A DNA stretch of 64,000 nt from an uncultured Paracoccaceae bacterium (GCA_951812615.1 CATOSU010000001.1:1116001-1180000), one strand, 5' to 3'; counted from the first letter of the stretch, positions 45,137 to 54,429 are shown. The notes: generated from the sequence alone by a model not told the origin. Numbers and translations: made by a program.

Positions 45137-45780
45137 GTAAAGCCACGGGCGTCTGCGGTGCCCACGAGGTTTTCGACCAGCGACCGCGCGCTGCTCGTGT
45201 CCAGCACATCGTAGAGGTCGCTGCCGTCGGTAAACTCGTCACGCAGGAAATCGCGCGGGCGCGGGCAATGCGCCAGAAGTCCGCCCTCGACATAGATGAC
45301 CTCGTCATTTTCGAATGAGAGGATCGTGATTTCGAGCTTTTGCGCCGGCGCCATGCGGGAAATCCCGCCCAGACCGACCAGCGACCGGGCCGAAACAACG
45401 GCAAACGGATCCCCCATGAGATCGCTGACCGCGTCGCTTTCGACCAGCAGCCCCTGATCCGGCATCAGCCACATGTCGCACCGATTGTTCAGCGCGCCTT
45501 GTGGCAGATGGATCGGCAGCGTCGTGGGATGGGCATGTCCGCGTTCGCCGATCCAGAGCGTTTCGCGCTGGATGTCCACCACCGTCTGCATGCCGTTATC
45601 AAAGGTCAGGACCTTGTCGCCGACGCTCAGCGCCTCGACCTTGCGCCAGCCGAGGTTCGACGCGACATGCGTGCCGGCCAGCAGGCCATTCTGGCCGGTG
45701 ATCAACAGACCGTCGCCTGGCAGGGCGATATCGGTATTCCAGTTGGCGTCCTCTGTGCCGCCTTTGAACCAATCGAACAT
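45103..45780 (-). CDS. Hint-domain protein
   Basis: From the ATG at 45780 (225 residues) the protein shows the Hint (hedgehog/intein) pattern: AGTHVASNLGWRKVEALSVG, DKVLTFDNGMQTV, then LWIGERGHAHPTT and HPL/IHLPQGAL-like positions, ending with a C-terminal strand set. Many Rhodobacteraceae carry such proteins, often linked to secreted proteins. The Cys that normally starts the CFxxGT motif is Gly here (GLLAGT), so self-cleavage is doubtful. It is alone on its strand. Confidence 0.78.
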   Translation of the reverse strand: MFDWFKGGTEDANWNTDIALPGDGLLITGQNGLLAGTHVASNLGWRKVEALSVGDKVLTFDNGMQTVVDIQRETLWIGERGHAHPTTLPIHLPQGALNNRCDMWLMPDQGLLVESDAVSDLMGDPFAVVSARSLVGLGGISRMAPAQKLEITILSFENDEVIYVEGGLLAHCPRPRDFLRDEFTDGSDLYDVLDTSSARSLVENLVGTADARGFTYDPEDVLLLA

Positions 45781-45950
45781 TTTTCTTCCCCAGATGCGAC
45801 CGGGGTTATCTGATCCCGGCCTTGCCAGACCAGATTTGTTGATTCGGATGGTCGGTCCGGGTCGGCAAAGCGGCAAGATTCGGGCATTGGTCGGGCATTT
45901 GGCGACAAAGCCGGGGAACAATTGTCACCGCTGCGACAGCGGAAACAATG

Positions 45951-46604
45951 CTATGCGTCAAAGTGGTATCCGAACCGGTCGATATCCTCGCGGCAGTCCT
46001 GCGAAACCGCCTGTGCGGCGTCATCGTCGTAATACGGGCGATAGTCCCGGTCCCGGCCAGACGGGTTCACCCCGGCCTGCAGGACCGGCTGAAACCCCAG
46101 ATGCGCCGCCAGAGGGGCCACATCCTGCGCGTAGGCCTCGATCCGGATATAGGCCGCGCATTGTTCGGTTCCGTCCGCCCGCCGCATGTAACGCGCGGCC
46201 GGCGCGTTGCGCATGCCGGCCCGGGTGTGGGCGTGGGTGACAAAGGCCGGGAAATCCAGCTCCGAGGCCAGCCGGACCGCCGGATGGTCGAAACCCTGCC
46301 CGCGCAGCCAGTGATAGTAGCTGACCATCCGGTCCCATGGATTGCGCACCAGCGTGAAGGCAAACAGGCCTTCCAGCACGCCCTCGGGCAGCAAACCGTC
46401 GATGTCGGCCAGCGTGGAATGCTTCCACAGCCGCCCCCGCGTGCGCGCATCCTTCAGCCGGCGGCGGCGCTTTTTCGCCTTTGGCGTGTCGCCCAGCATC
46501 ATGTCATCCTTCATGGCGCGGTCTTCCAGCGCCAGCGCCATGGCGGTGCCGCCAGTCTTGGGAATATGGACGAAGACGTATTTGCGCCCGGTGCTGATGA
46601 TCAT
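45951..46604 (-). CDS. sulfotransferase family protein
   Basis: The 217-residue protein begins with the PAPS-binding loop FVHIPKTGGTAMALAL and has the 3'-phosphate motif LVRNPWDRMVSYYHW near 86-100. This matches the Sulfotransfer_2-type family seen in roseobacters. It transfers sulfate to an unknown acceptor, possibly a surface glycan. No signal peptide is visible and no glycan genes are nearby. Confidence 0.85.
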   Translation of the reverse strand: MIISTGRKYVFVHIPKTGGTAMALALEDRAMKDDMMLGDTPKAKKRRRRLKDARTRGRLWKHSTLADIDGLLPEGVLEGLFAFTLVRNPWDRMVSYYHWLRGQGFDHPAVRLASELDFPAFVTHAHTRAGMRNAPAARYMRRADGTEQCAAYIRIEAYAQDVAPLAAHLGFQPVLQAGVNPSGRDRDYRPYYDDDAAQAVSQDCREDIDRFGYHFDA

Positions 46605-46749
46605 GCCGCGACGATACCTGACATCGGTCCGAGCGCAATCACTGCCCGGTCACGGATGGGTCCTGTGATGGCTTTCCCTTTCAAACCCGCGCGACTTGGC
46701 ACAATATCGGGCTCCGAAAGCGAAGCAGGGCGATTCAGGGAGGTGTCCG

Positions 46750-48378
46750 ATGGGCTGGATGCAGGACGAAACCGGGCTGGAGCGGACACCGGCGAATTAC
46801 GTGCCGCTGACGCCCCTGTCGACCCTGCGCCGGGCGGCGCTGATTTACGGGGACGAGCAGGCCGTCATCTACGGGGCACACCGCAAAAGCTATCGTGAAT
46901 ATGCCGGGCGCTGCACGCGGCTGGCCTCTGCGCTGGCCGCGCGGGGCGTGGCGCCGGGCGACGTGGTGGCGACGATGATCCCGAACCTGCCGCCACAGGC
47001 CGAGGCGCATTTCGGCGTACCCGCCTGCGGCGCGGTGCTGAACACCATCAACACCCGGCTGGATGCGGATACGGTTGCCTATATCTTCAGGCATGGCGAT
47101 GCCAAGGTCGCGCTGATCGACACCCAGTTCCTGCCCGTGGCCGAGGATGCCATTGCCCGCATGGACGGCGCAGGGCCGGAGATTATCGAGGTGCCTGACG
47201 AGCACGGTGGTTTCCCGGCCACCGGCAGGCACATCACCTACGAAGACCTGCTGGCGGTGGCGGATCCGGAATTCGACTGGATCATGCCAGAGGATGAGTG
47301 GGAATCCATCTGTCTGAACTACACCTCCGGCACCACCGGACGACCCAAGGGCGTGGTGTATCACCACCGGGGCGCCTATCTGAACGCGATGGGGCAGATC
47401 CTGAGCTGGCGGATGGTCCTGCGGCCGCGATACCTGACGATCGTGCCACTCTTTCATTGTAACGGATGGTGCCACACGTGGATGATGCCCATGGTTGGCG
47501 GAACGCTGATCTGTTGCCGGGACATCACCGCGCCGGCGATCTTCGATGCGATCGCAGACGAAGGCGCGACACATTTCGGCGGCGCGCCGATCGTCCTGAA
47601 CATGCTGGTCAATGCGCCGGAGGATCAGCGGCGCCACTTTGACCACGTGGTCGAGGTGTTCACCGCCGGCGCGCCCCCTGCCCCGGCCACGCTGGCCAAG
47701 ATCGAACCGATGGGGTTCAACATCACGCAGGTATATGGCCTGACGGAAACCTACGGGCCGGCGACGGAATGCACCTGGGGTTCGCAATGGGACGATCTGA
47801 ACAGCGCGGACCGGGCGGCGATCAAGGCCCGGCAGGGTGTCGCGATGCCGATTTTTGAACAGATCACCGTGCTGGACGAACAGATGCAGCAGACCCCGAT
47901 GGACGGCAAAACCCAGGGTGAGATCATGATCCGCGGCAACGGGGTGATGAAGGGATACCTGAAGAACCCCGAAGCCACGGCCGAGGCGTTTGCCGGCGGG
48001 TATTTCCATTCCGGCGACATCGCCGTGCAGCATCCCGACAGTTTCATCCAGATCCAGGACCGGTCCAAGGACATCATCATTTCCGGCGGCGAAAACATAA
48101 GCTCGGTCGAGGTCGAGGGCGCGCTGATGGAACATCCTGACGTTCTGCTGGCCGCGGTCGTGGCCAAGCCGGACGAGAAATGGGGCGAGGTGCCCTGCGC
48201 CTTCATCGAACTGAAAGACGGGGCCGGTGTGGACGAGGCCGGGATGATTGCCTTTGCCCGCCAGAGCCTCGCCGGGTTCAAGGCCCCCAAGCGCGTGGTG
48301 TTTCAGGAATTGCCAAAAACCTCGACCGGCAAGATCCAGAAATTCGTTCTGCGCAAAACCGCGGCGGCGCTGGGCTGA
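46750..48378 (+). CDS. AMP-forming acyl-CoA synthetase (DmdB/long-chain type)
   Basis: From the ATG at 46750, behind a GGGAGG site, the protein is 542 residues. It has P-loop YTSGTTGRPKG, the subfamily block FHCNGWCHTW, VYGLTETYGPA, DRSKDIIISGGENIS and the C-terminal Lys in KTSTGKIQKF. This subgroup includes 3-methylmercaptopropionyl-CoA ligases (DmdB) and medium/long-chain fatty acyl-CoA ligases. Which acid it uses cannot be told from sequence, and no dmd neighbours are present. Confidence 0.87.
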   Translation: MGWMQDETGLERTPANYVPLTPLSTLRRAALIYGDEQAVIYGAHRKSYREYAGRCTRLASALAARGVAPGDVVATMIPNLPPQAEAHFGVPACGAVLNTINTRLDADTVAYIFRHGDAKVALIDTQFLPVAEDAIARMDGAGPEIIEVPDEHGGFPATGRHITYEDLLAVADPEFDWIMPEDEWESICLNYTSGTTGRPKGVVYHHRGAYLNAMGQILSWRMVLRPRYLTIVPLFHCNGWCHTWMMPMVGGTLICCRDITAPAIFDAIADEGATHFGGAPIVLNMLVNAPEDQRRHFDHVVEVFTAGAPPAPATLAKIEPMGFNITQVYGLTETYGPATECTWGSQWDDLNSADRAAIKARQGVAMPIFEQITVLDEQMQQTPMDGKTQGEIMIRGNGVMKGYLKNPEATAEAFAGGYFHSGDIAVQHPDSFIQIQDRSKDIIISGGENISSVEVEGALMEHPDVLLAAVVAKPDEKWGEVPCAFIELKDGAGVDEAGMIAFARQSLAGFKAPKRVVFQELPKTSTGKIQKFVLRKTAAALG

Positions 48379-48464
48379 CGGGCCCAGTTCAGCGGGCGTT
48401 TACCGCCCGGTGCCTGCTGTGATAGGGTCGCTGGAAATGAGGCTGAGCAGAGCCACCACGAAAA

Positions 48465-49478
48465 ATGACCGCGTTGCGCGAATACCAAAGGCTGGAGGCG
48501 ACGGGGCTGTGGCGGCCCACGGTCGAAGACCAGCGGCGCGAAGTCTTCGTCGCCATCGGCGATGCAACGCTGACCATTACCGACATCAACAACACTGCCC
48601 TGACACACTGGTCGCTGGCGGCCGTCACCCGGGTCAATCCGGGGGAACGTCCGGCGGTGTTTTCGCCGGACGGCGATCCGGGCGAGACGCTGGAATTGTC
48701 CGAAGACGAGGCCGAGATGATCGCGGCCATCGAGAAGCTGCGCCATGCGGTCGAACGGGCGCGCCCGCATCCGGGCCGGTTGCGGCTGTTCAGCGGGATC
48801 ACCGCGCTGGTGGCAATCGTGGCAATTACGGTGTTCTGGCTGCCCGATGCGCTGGTGACGCATACCGTGTCGGTGGTGCCGGAAATCAAAAGGCAGGAGA
48901 TCGGCGCCGACCTGCTGACGCGGATCGAACGGGTGACCGGACCGGCCTGCGACACCGGCGATACGCGGGCGGCGGTCAACCGGCTGGAGGCGCGCACGGG
49001 GGTGCGCCGGATCGTGGTGCTGCAGACCGGGCTGGACGACAGCCGGCATCTGCCCGGCAATATCGTGTTGCTCAACAAGGCACTGATCGAGGATTTCGAG
49101 GACCCGGCGGTGGTGGCGGGCTTCGTTCTGAGCGAACGGGTGCGGATGCAGGGACAGGACCCGCTGCGCCGGATGCTGGAACAAAGCGGGCCGCTGGCGG
49201 CGTTTCGCCTTCTGACCACCGGGATGCTGGACCAGCACACGCTGGACAATTACGCGGCACGGGTTCTGACGGAAACGCGGGACCCGGTTGCGGACGGGGC
49301 GATGCTGACAGCGTTTGACGCCGTGGCGGTGCCGTCCACGCCCTATGCCTATGCGCGGGACGTCACGGGTGAGACCGTGCTGTCGCTGATCGAGGCGGAC
49401 CCGATGGCCGGCCGGACGCCGGACACGGTTCTGGCAGACCGGGACTGGGTCCTGTTGCAGAACATTTGCGGGGGGTGA
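48465..49478 (+). CDS. membrane protein with M48-like fold lacking the zinc motif
   Basis: The 337-residue protein has a cytoplasmic N-terminal part, one membrane helix near 105-130 and a C-terminal soluble domain. In that domain LPGNIVLLNKALIEDFEDPA followed by VVAGFVLSERVRM parallels the M48 peptidase strand-helix where HExxH should sit; here the helix has SERVRM and no His pair. It is therefore probably a non-catalytic M48 relative. It lies 3 bp before trmO and may be co-transcribed. Function unknown. Confidence 0.65.
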   Translation: MTALREYQRLEATGLWRPTVEDQRREVFVAIGDATLTITDINNTALTHWSLAAVTRVNPGERPAVFSPDGDPGETLELSEDEAEMIAAIEKLRHAVERARPHPGRLRLFSGITALVAIVAITVFWLPDALVTHTVSVVPEIKRQEIGADLLTRIERVTGPACDTGDTRAAVNRLEARTGVRRIVVLQTGLDDSRHLPGNIVLLNKALIEDFEDPAVVAGFVLSERVRMQGQDPLRRMLEQSGPLAAFRLLTTGMLDQHTLDNYAARVLTETRDPVADGAMLTAFDAVAVPSTPYAYARDVTGETVLSLIEADPMAGRTPDTVLADRDWVLLQNICGG

Positions 49479-49481
49479 GGG

Positions 49482-49952
49482 ATGGCCGAGCGGGACAGAT
49501 ACGCGCTGCGCCCCGGCGAGGTGACGGTTGATCACCCGGTTCAGCCGGACGCGGTGGTGCAGTTCATCGGCACGATCCGGACGCCGTTTGCCACCCGTGC
49601 CGACTGCCCGCGGCGCGGCGACCCGGCGAACGGTCCGGTCTGTACACTGGAGGTCCTGCCGCAATGGCGCCCGGGCCTGACGGGGCTGGAGCGGTTCGCG
49701 GCCGGCGATATCCTGTACTGGCTGGATCAGTCGCGCCGGGATCTGGTGCTGCAGGCCCCGCATTCCTCGGACCGGTTGGTGGGCACGTTTGCCGTGCGGT
49801 CGCCGGTGCGGCCGAACCCGATCGGCCTGTCGCATGTCACAATCGAAGCGGTGCATGCGGACCGGGTGCTGGTGCGCGGGCTGGATTGTCTGGACGGCAC
49901 GCCGCTGATCGACATCAAACCCAACCGCTGCAACCCGCCCGGCATCGGCTGA
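49482..49952 (+). CDS. trmO: tRNA (adenine(37)-N6)-methyltransferase
   Basis: The 156-residue protein is a TsaA/TrmO-type beta-barrel enzyme with the motifs IGTIRTPF near 29-36, LVLQAPHSSDRLVGTFAVRS and SPVRPNPIGLS near 106-116, and LIDIKPNRC near the end. It N6-methylates t6A37 of certain tRNAs using S-adenosylmethionine. It follows the M48-like gene after 3 bp. Length is short relative to E. coli TrmO, which has an added C-terminal domain. Confidence 0.88.
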   Translation: MAERDRYALRPGEVTVDHPVQPDAVVQFIGTIRTPFATRADCPRRGDPANGPVCTLEVLPQWRPGLTGLERFAAGDILYWLDQSRRDLVLQAPHSSDRLVGTFAVRSPVRPNPIGLSHVTIEAVHADRVLVRGLDCLDGTPLIDIKPNRCNPPGIG

Positions 49953-49958
49953 CAGGGC

Positions 49959-51017
49959 CTAGCGGGGGCGGAGCTGGCTGCCACGCGAGGCGGGTTCGCG
50001 CCGGTCATTGGCCGCGCTCAGATCGTCGTGGAACGACGGATCCCCGCGTCTTTCGCAAAACCGGAAATCCGCCCGGCCTGCGCTTTTGGCGGCGTAGAGC
50101 GCGGCGTCGGCATCATCCATCAGCTTTTCGATCTGCCCGTCGGGCCGCTGCGAGGACAGCGCGATACCGATGCTGGCCGACACCCGGCAGGCTTCCCCGG
50201 CAAACGGGATCGGCTCCTCGAGCCGGTCGATCAGACGCCGGGCCACCGCGGCCAGCCGCCGCCGGTCGTCGATGTCGTTGAGGATCAGCACGAATTCGTC
50301 CCCGCCGACCCGGGCGACCGTATCGCGGTCACGGGTTTCCTGAACCATGCGCCGTGCCACCTGCTGCAACACGTGGTCCCCGGCGGCGTGGCCCAGCGTG
50401 TCATTGACCGCCTTGAAGAAATCAAGGTCCAGATGCATCAGGGCAAAGGCGGTTTCGGCGCTGCTGAGCCGGGCCATGACGTGATCCAGCGCGCGGCGGT
50501 TCTTCAGCCCGGTCAGCGTGTCGGTGAAAGCCTGTTCCTCGGCGGCAATCTTGGCCCCCTGCAGGCGCAGGTTCAGGTGGCGCGACGCCTCCATCGCGGC
50601 GGCATTTGCCTCGACCAGGAACAGCATTTCGACGGTCAGGTCGGTCACCGCGAAATCCGTGCCGGTCAGCGCGTAGTCGCGTACCGCATCGATCACGGAA
50701 ATGCCCGGTGACAGGTTCACCAGCGCGCCGCCATCTGGCATCGGAACCGCGACACCGATCATCGACGTGCAGGGCGGCGCCCGGAACTGCATGTGCAGCC
50801 GGGACCCGGCGCGGTCCAGCAGAGCGGCCATCGACATCACCTTGCGCGGGCGGCTGAGTTCGAACACCTCCAGAAACCTCTGGCCGCGCAGATCCTGACC
50901 GGGGCGGCATTTCTGTAATGTGTCACCGCAGCCGGTGATATGCCCGGTTCCGTCGATCTGCACATGCATGGGACAGAAGGCGTGAAGGACAGCGTTCAGT
51001 GTGGGGTCCCCTGTCAT
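49959..51017 (-). CDS. HNOBA-GGDEF diguanylate cyclase, H-NOX partner
   Basis: From the ATG at 51017 (352 residues) the N-terminal 10-150 resembles the heme-NO-binding-associated (HNOBA) domain of soluble guanylate cyclase (MHVQIDGTGHITGCGDTL, FLEVFELSRPR). A coiled coil at about 140-165 leads to a GGDEF domain with an intact signature GGDEF (238-242) and an I-site RDRD (229-232). It should make c-di-GMP with product inhibition. The start overlaps the H-NOX stop by 4 nt. The plan mirrors soluble guanylate cyclase with the catalytic domain swapped. Confidence 0.88.
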   Translation of the reverse strand: MTGDPTLNAVLHAFCPMHVQIDGTGHITGCGDTLQKCRPGQDLRGQRFLEVFELSRPRKVMSMAALLDRAGSRLHMQFRAPPCTSMIGVAVPMPDGGALVNLSPGISVIDAVRDYALTGTDFAVTDLTVEMLFLVEANAAAMEASRHLNLRLQGAKIAAEEQAFTDTLTGLKNRRALDHVMARLSSAETAFALMHLDLDFFKAVNDTLGHAAGDHVLQQVARRMVQETRDRDTVARVGGDEFVLILNDIDDRRRLAAVARRLIDRLEEPIPFAGEACRVSASIGIALSSQRPDGQIEKLMDDADAALYAAKSAGRADFRFCERRGDPSFHDDLSAANDRREPASRGSQLRPR

Positions 51018-51601
51018 CCTGCGGGTGTCCCCAGTTCGAACTGCCGGCCTTCGGCGTGGCTGACATCCACCAGCCGGATCGAGATCACATCCCGGCACTG
51101 GCTGCGTCCGTGGTATTCGAGAAAGGCCAGCGCGCCATAATCATCCGCCATGGCCCGCAGGATGCCCATCATCACGCTGCCGAAGCCCGGGATGCCGGGC
51201 CCGACCGTCAGGCTGAATTCACCGGTTGCATGTTCGCGCAGCACCAGATCGGGCAGGTGCAGGTCCGACACGGCAAGACGCGCGCGGACCGGCAGGTCGT
51301 CCAGAGAATGCAGAAACTCCAGATAGGTGACCCCGCTGAACCGCAGCAAGCGGCGCAGGCGGGCAACTTCGGGGTGGGACACCAGATAGGTGCCCAGATC
51401 TTCGAGAATATCGTTCAGGTCGCGGTTCAGTTCCCGGCGCAGGGCGTCCAGCACCGCATGTGTGTGACGGTCCTCGTAAACCAGCATCGCCTCGAAATCC
51501 GGAACGTCCAGCCCCGCCGCCCCGGCAATGGTCGCCCAGCGCTCCGCACCATATGTGTGGCAGACAAATGTCTGCACCGCCCTGTTGACGAGACCATGCA
51601 T
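51014..51601 (-). CDS. H-NOX-family protein lacking the heme ligand and YxSxR motif
   Basis: From the ATG at 51601 the 195-residue protein starts MHGLVNRAVQTFVCHTYG like other H-NOX proteins and aligns along the whole domain without large gaps. At the position of the proximal heme His (His105 in guanylate cyclase beta1) there is Pro104 (SLDDLPVRA), and at the heme-propionate YxSxR triad stand Val133, Pro135 and Ile137. A conventional histidine-ligated heme is thus not expected. It may bind another ligand or act as a protein switch for the cyclase encoded in the next, overlapping gene. A longer start at 51640 is less likely. Confidence 0.86.
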   Translation of the reverse strand: MHGLVNRAVQTFVCHTYGAERWATIAGAAGLDVPDFEAMLVYEDRHTHAVLDALRRELNRDLNDILEDLGTYLVSHPEVARLRRLLRFSGVTYLEFLHSLDDLPVRARLAVSDLHLPDLVLREHATGEFSLTVGPGIPGFGSVMMGILRAMADDYGALAFLEYHGRSQCRDVISIRLVDVSHAEGRQFELGTPAG

Positions 51602-51688
51602 ACCGGCACCCTTTCGCTCGGGGCCGATAGTCGCCTCCACGTCTTAACAAAGCGCCAACACCTAAAATTTCAGGCGGTTTTCAGTCAC

Positions 51689-53245
51689 TCAGAAATCGGT
51701 CGGCGCGCCGCCCTCTTCCTTGCGGCGGGCGACGAAGGCCGACAGCTCCTCGCGGATGGCGTCGTCGATGGGCGGGGCTTCGAACGCGTCGAGGATTTCC
51801 TTGTAGAGCATATGTGCCCGTTCGGGCGTCCAGATCGCGCCGCCGGCCTCCCAGGCTTCGAAGTTCTTCCAGTCGCTGAGGAAAGGTTGATAAAACGCCG
51901 TGGTGTACCGGTCCTGGGTGTGTTGAATACCGAAGAAATGCCCGTTGCTTCCGACCTCGCGCACCGCGTCCAGAGCGATGTCGCCGGGACCGGTGGCGTA
52001 TGTGGCCGGGTCCATATAGCGTTGAATCTGCTGCAGGATTTCACAATCCATGATGAATTTCTCGGGGCTGGCGATCAGCCCGCCTTCGAGCCAGCCGGCG
52101 GCGTGGTAGATCATGTTGGAGCCCGACTGTACCGCGGCCCAGAGGCTGTTGGAGGTTTCCCACATGGCCTGTCCGTCCGGCACGTTTGCAGCACAGACAC
52201 CCGACGACCGCATCGGCAGGCCATAGAAACGCGCCAGTTGCCCGGTCATCTGTGTGGCCCGCATGTATTCCGGCGTTCCGAAGGCCGGGGCGCCCGACTT
52301 CATATCGACATTGGACGTGAACGTGCCGATGGCACAGGCGACGCCGGGATTGATGTATTGCGCCAGCGCCACGGCGCACAGCCCCTCGGCCAGCGATTGC
52401 GCCACGGCGCCGGACATGGTCACCGGTGCCATGGCCCCGGCCAGCGTGAACGGTGTGACCACCAGCCCCTGCCCGCGCCGCGCCATGCGCATCCAGCCGT
52501 CCAGCATCGGGTAATCATGTTTCAGCGGCGAGGTCGAATTGATGTTGGTGTACATCCGGGGAGTGGCATCGAATTCGTCGTCGCTCCAGCCGCCGGCAAT
52601 GCGGACCATCTCCATCGTGTCCTCGACCCGTTCCGCACCCAGCGCATAGGTATGCGGTACCTTGTCGGTCAGGATCAGCTTGTCGAACATCGCGTCCAGA
52701 TGCCGGACCGAGGCGTGGATATCCTGCGGCTCCACCGGATAGCCGCCGACGAAATGGATACAGTTGAAATACTGGCTGAGTTTCAGCAGGTTCTGATAGA
52801 GCGCGCGGGTTCCGGTGATCTTGCGGCCGATCTCCAGATCCCAGTAGCTGGGCGGTGAGCTGACATTGCCGAACAGGATGTTGTTTTCGCCCACCGTCAG
52901 CACCCGATCCGGGTTGCGGGGGGTCAGGGTCCAGCTGGGCGGCGCCTTGGCCACCATTTCCATGATGAAATCGCGGCCAAACCGAATGTTTTCGCCGTTC
53001 ACCGTGCAGCCGGCCTTGCGCAGGATATCCACGGCCTCGGGGTTGAGAAATTCGATGCCGATCTCTTCGAGGATCGTCATGGCCCCGCTGTGAACGGCCT
53101 GAACGCCCTCTTCGGTCAGCGGTTCAGTTGGCCGGTCCCGGTTGATCGGAACGTTCCACGGCATCTGCTCGACAACCGCCCCGCCCCGCCGGGCCGCGTT
53201 CCCGGCCCGTCCGCCGCCGCGTTTCCTGCGTTTTCTGTCTGCCAT
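51689..53245 (-). CDS. MttB-family (trimethylamine methyltransferase-like) protein
   Basis: From the ATG at 53245 the protein is 518 residues and covers the whole MttB domain (ILEEIGIEFLNPEAVDILRKAG, NINSTSPLKHD, SNVDMKSGAPAFGTPEY). No in-frame amber codon is present, so it is a non-pyrrolysine member, like glycine betaine or other quaternary-amine methyltransferases. No corrinoid-binding protein gene is adjacent. The Arg/Lys-rich N-terminal 25 residues (DRKRRKRGGGRAG) are unusual. The substrate may be a betaine or carnitine-type compound. Confidence 0.85.
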   Translation of the reverse strand: MADRKRRKRGGGRAGNAARRGGAVVEQMPWNVPINRDRPTEPLTEEGVQAVHSGAMTILEEIGIEFLNPEAVDILRKAGCTVNGENIRFGRDFIMEMVAKAPPSWTLTPRNPDRVLTVGENNILFGNVSSPPSYWDLEIGRKITGTRALYQNLLKLSQYFNCIHFVGGYPVEPQDIHASVRHLDAMFDKLILTDKVPHTYALGAERVEDTMEMVRIAGGWSDDEFDATPRMYTNINSTSPLKHDYPMLDGWMRMARRGQGLVVTPFTLAGAMAPVTMSGAVAQSLAEGLCAVALAQYINPGVACAIGTFTSNVDMKSGAPAFGTPEYMRATQMTGQLARFYGLPMRSSGVCAANVPDGQAMWETSNSLWAAVQSGSNMIYHAAGWLEGGLIASPEKFIMDCEILQQIQRYMDPATYATGPGDIALDAVREVGSNGHFFGIQHTQDRYTTAFYQPFLSDWKNFEAWEAGGAIWTPERAHMLYKEILDAFEAPPIDDAIREELSAFVARRKEEGGAPTDF

Positions 53246-53430
53246 GCGGTCCCCCTGCATTTCGCGTTCAGGAGGCCCGATGACAGGCAGGTGCGCCACT
53301 CCGTTTGCGACGATGCGTGTCGTTTTCTTCCGATGCTGCCGGGCAAGCCGGGACCGGGCGGACCAGAGCAATGACGCCCACAGCGACATGGTCGATGCAG
53401 GGCCAGAGCCGTTACAGGTCTGAACCGGGT

Positions 53431-54138
53431 TCAGATGAGCCACTGTCCGAGATGGCCGATATCCGGCAGAACCGCGTCTGCATAGGGCGCAAGGTCGCCG
53501 GCTTCGGCCAAGCCCGTCAGCACCCCGATCGTGGCCATTCCTGCCGCGCGCCCGGCGATCAGGTCATGGGTGCTGTCGCCGACCATGACCGCGCGTGACG
53601 GCTCAACCGAAACCGACCTGCAAAAGGCCAGCAACTGACCCGGGCCGGGCTTGGCGCCGTGACCGCTGTCAAAACCGGCGATGAAATCGAAACGGTCAAT
53701 GATCTGCGCCGCGCCAAGATGGGCCAGCGCCGGTCCCTCGGCATCGTTGGTGGCAACGCCCAGACGGAAGCCCGCGGCTCGCAACCCGTCGAGAAACGGA
53801 ATCAGCGGAACGGCCTCGGCCTGTGGCGCGCGCTCGGCCTCCTCGTTCAGGATCTCGATGATCTCCGCCTGCCCCATCCCTGCCAGGTGCGGATCCAGCA
53901 GCGCCGCGACATCGGCCGGGGTGCCGGCAATGACCTCGCTGTCGGGCCGGAACTGGTTGACCCGCATGTCAAACCCGATGTGATCGCCGATGGTGATCGC
54001 GCGATCCAGATCGGCATTGGTCATGCGCAGCAGAAAGGACCGCGCCCAGGCTTCCCAGGTTGCAGCGAAATCGAAAAGCGTGCCGTCCTTGTCGAACAGA
54101 ACGGCATCGTAGTTTCGTGAAGATTGGTCAGATGTCAT
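53431..54138 (-). CDS. HAD-superfamily phosphatase (phosphoglycolate phosphatase-like)
   Basis: The 235-residue protein has the HAD motifs: AVLFDKDGTLFDF (nucleophile and acid Asp near 15-17), LGVATND for motif II, GAKPGPGQLL for the motif III Lys and VGDSTHDLIAGRAAGM for motif IV. It matches Gph-like phosphatases. It is codirectional with and 6 bp downstream of the DUF3572 gene, so they form a unit. Substrate unproven. Confidence 0.88.
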   Translation of the reverse strand: MTSDQSSRNYDAVLFDKDGTLFDFAATWEAWARSFLLRMTNADLDRAITIGDHIGFDMRVNQFRPDSEVIAGTPADVAALLDPHLAGMGQAEIIEILNEEAERAPQAEAVPLIPFLDGLRAAGFRLGVATNDAEGPALAHLGAAQIIDRFDFIAGFDSGHGAKPGPGQLLAFCRSVSVEPSRAVMVGDSTHDLIAGRAAGMATIGVLTGLAEAGDLAPYADAVLPDIGHLGQWLI

Positions 54139-54144
54139 TTCAGT

Positions 54145-54429
54145 TTATGTCCAGTGGACCCGGTCACCGCCGGGCAGTTTGACCCGTGCGGCCATCGGTT
54201 CTTCGTAGGCGATCCCGTTTGCGTCACAAGAGGCCACGACCCAGGCATCGTCCATCATCAGAAAATCCAGAACCGATCCGAGAAACTCCGGCTCCATGGC
54301 CCGGTCGCGCAGGTCGGATTCGGATGTGCCCGTTGAGCCCAGAAACACCGGCAGCAGGTCTTCGTGTGCCACCAGCCAGCCCAGCGCCTGCAGCGCGATC
54401 ACCTCTGCCCTGTCGGCCGAATTTGCCAT
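54145..54429 (-). CDS. DUF3572 protein
   Basis: From the ATG at 54429 the 94-residue acidic helical protein shows the DUF3572 pattern (ALQALGWLVAHEDLLPVFLGSTG, DPEFLGSVLDFLMMDD-like block). Family function is unknown. Divergent from pleD 95 bp away, an arrangement I recall in other alphaproteobacteria, which hints at a shared signalling role. An upstream start at 54504 adds residues outside the family. Confidence 0.85.
   Translation of the reverse strand: MANSADRAEVIALQALGWLVAHEDLLPVFLGSTGTSESDLRDRAMEPEFLGSVLDFLMMDDAWVVASCDANGIAYEEPMAARVKLPGGDRVHWT

Noticed and set aside
53419-53435. Palindrome TCTGAACC / GGTTCAGA overlapping the HAD gene stop
   Set aside because: With a one-base centre it cannot form a useful hairpin, no T run follows, and no other copy was seen.
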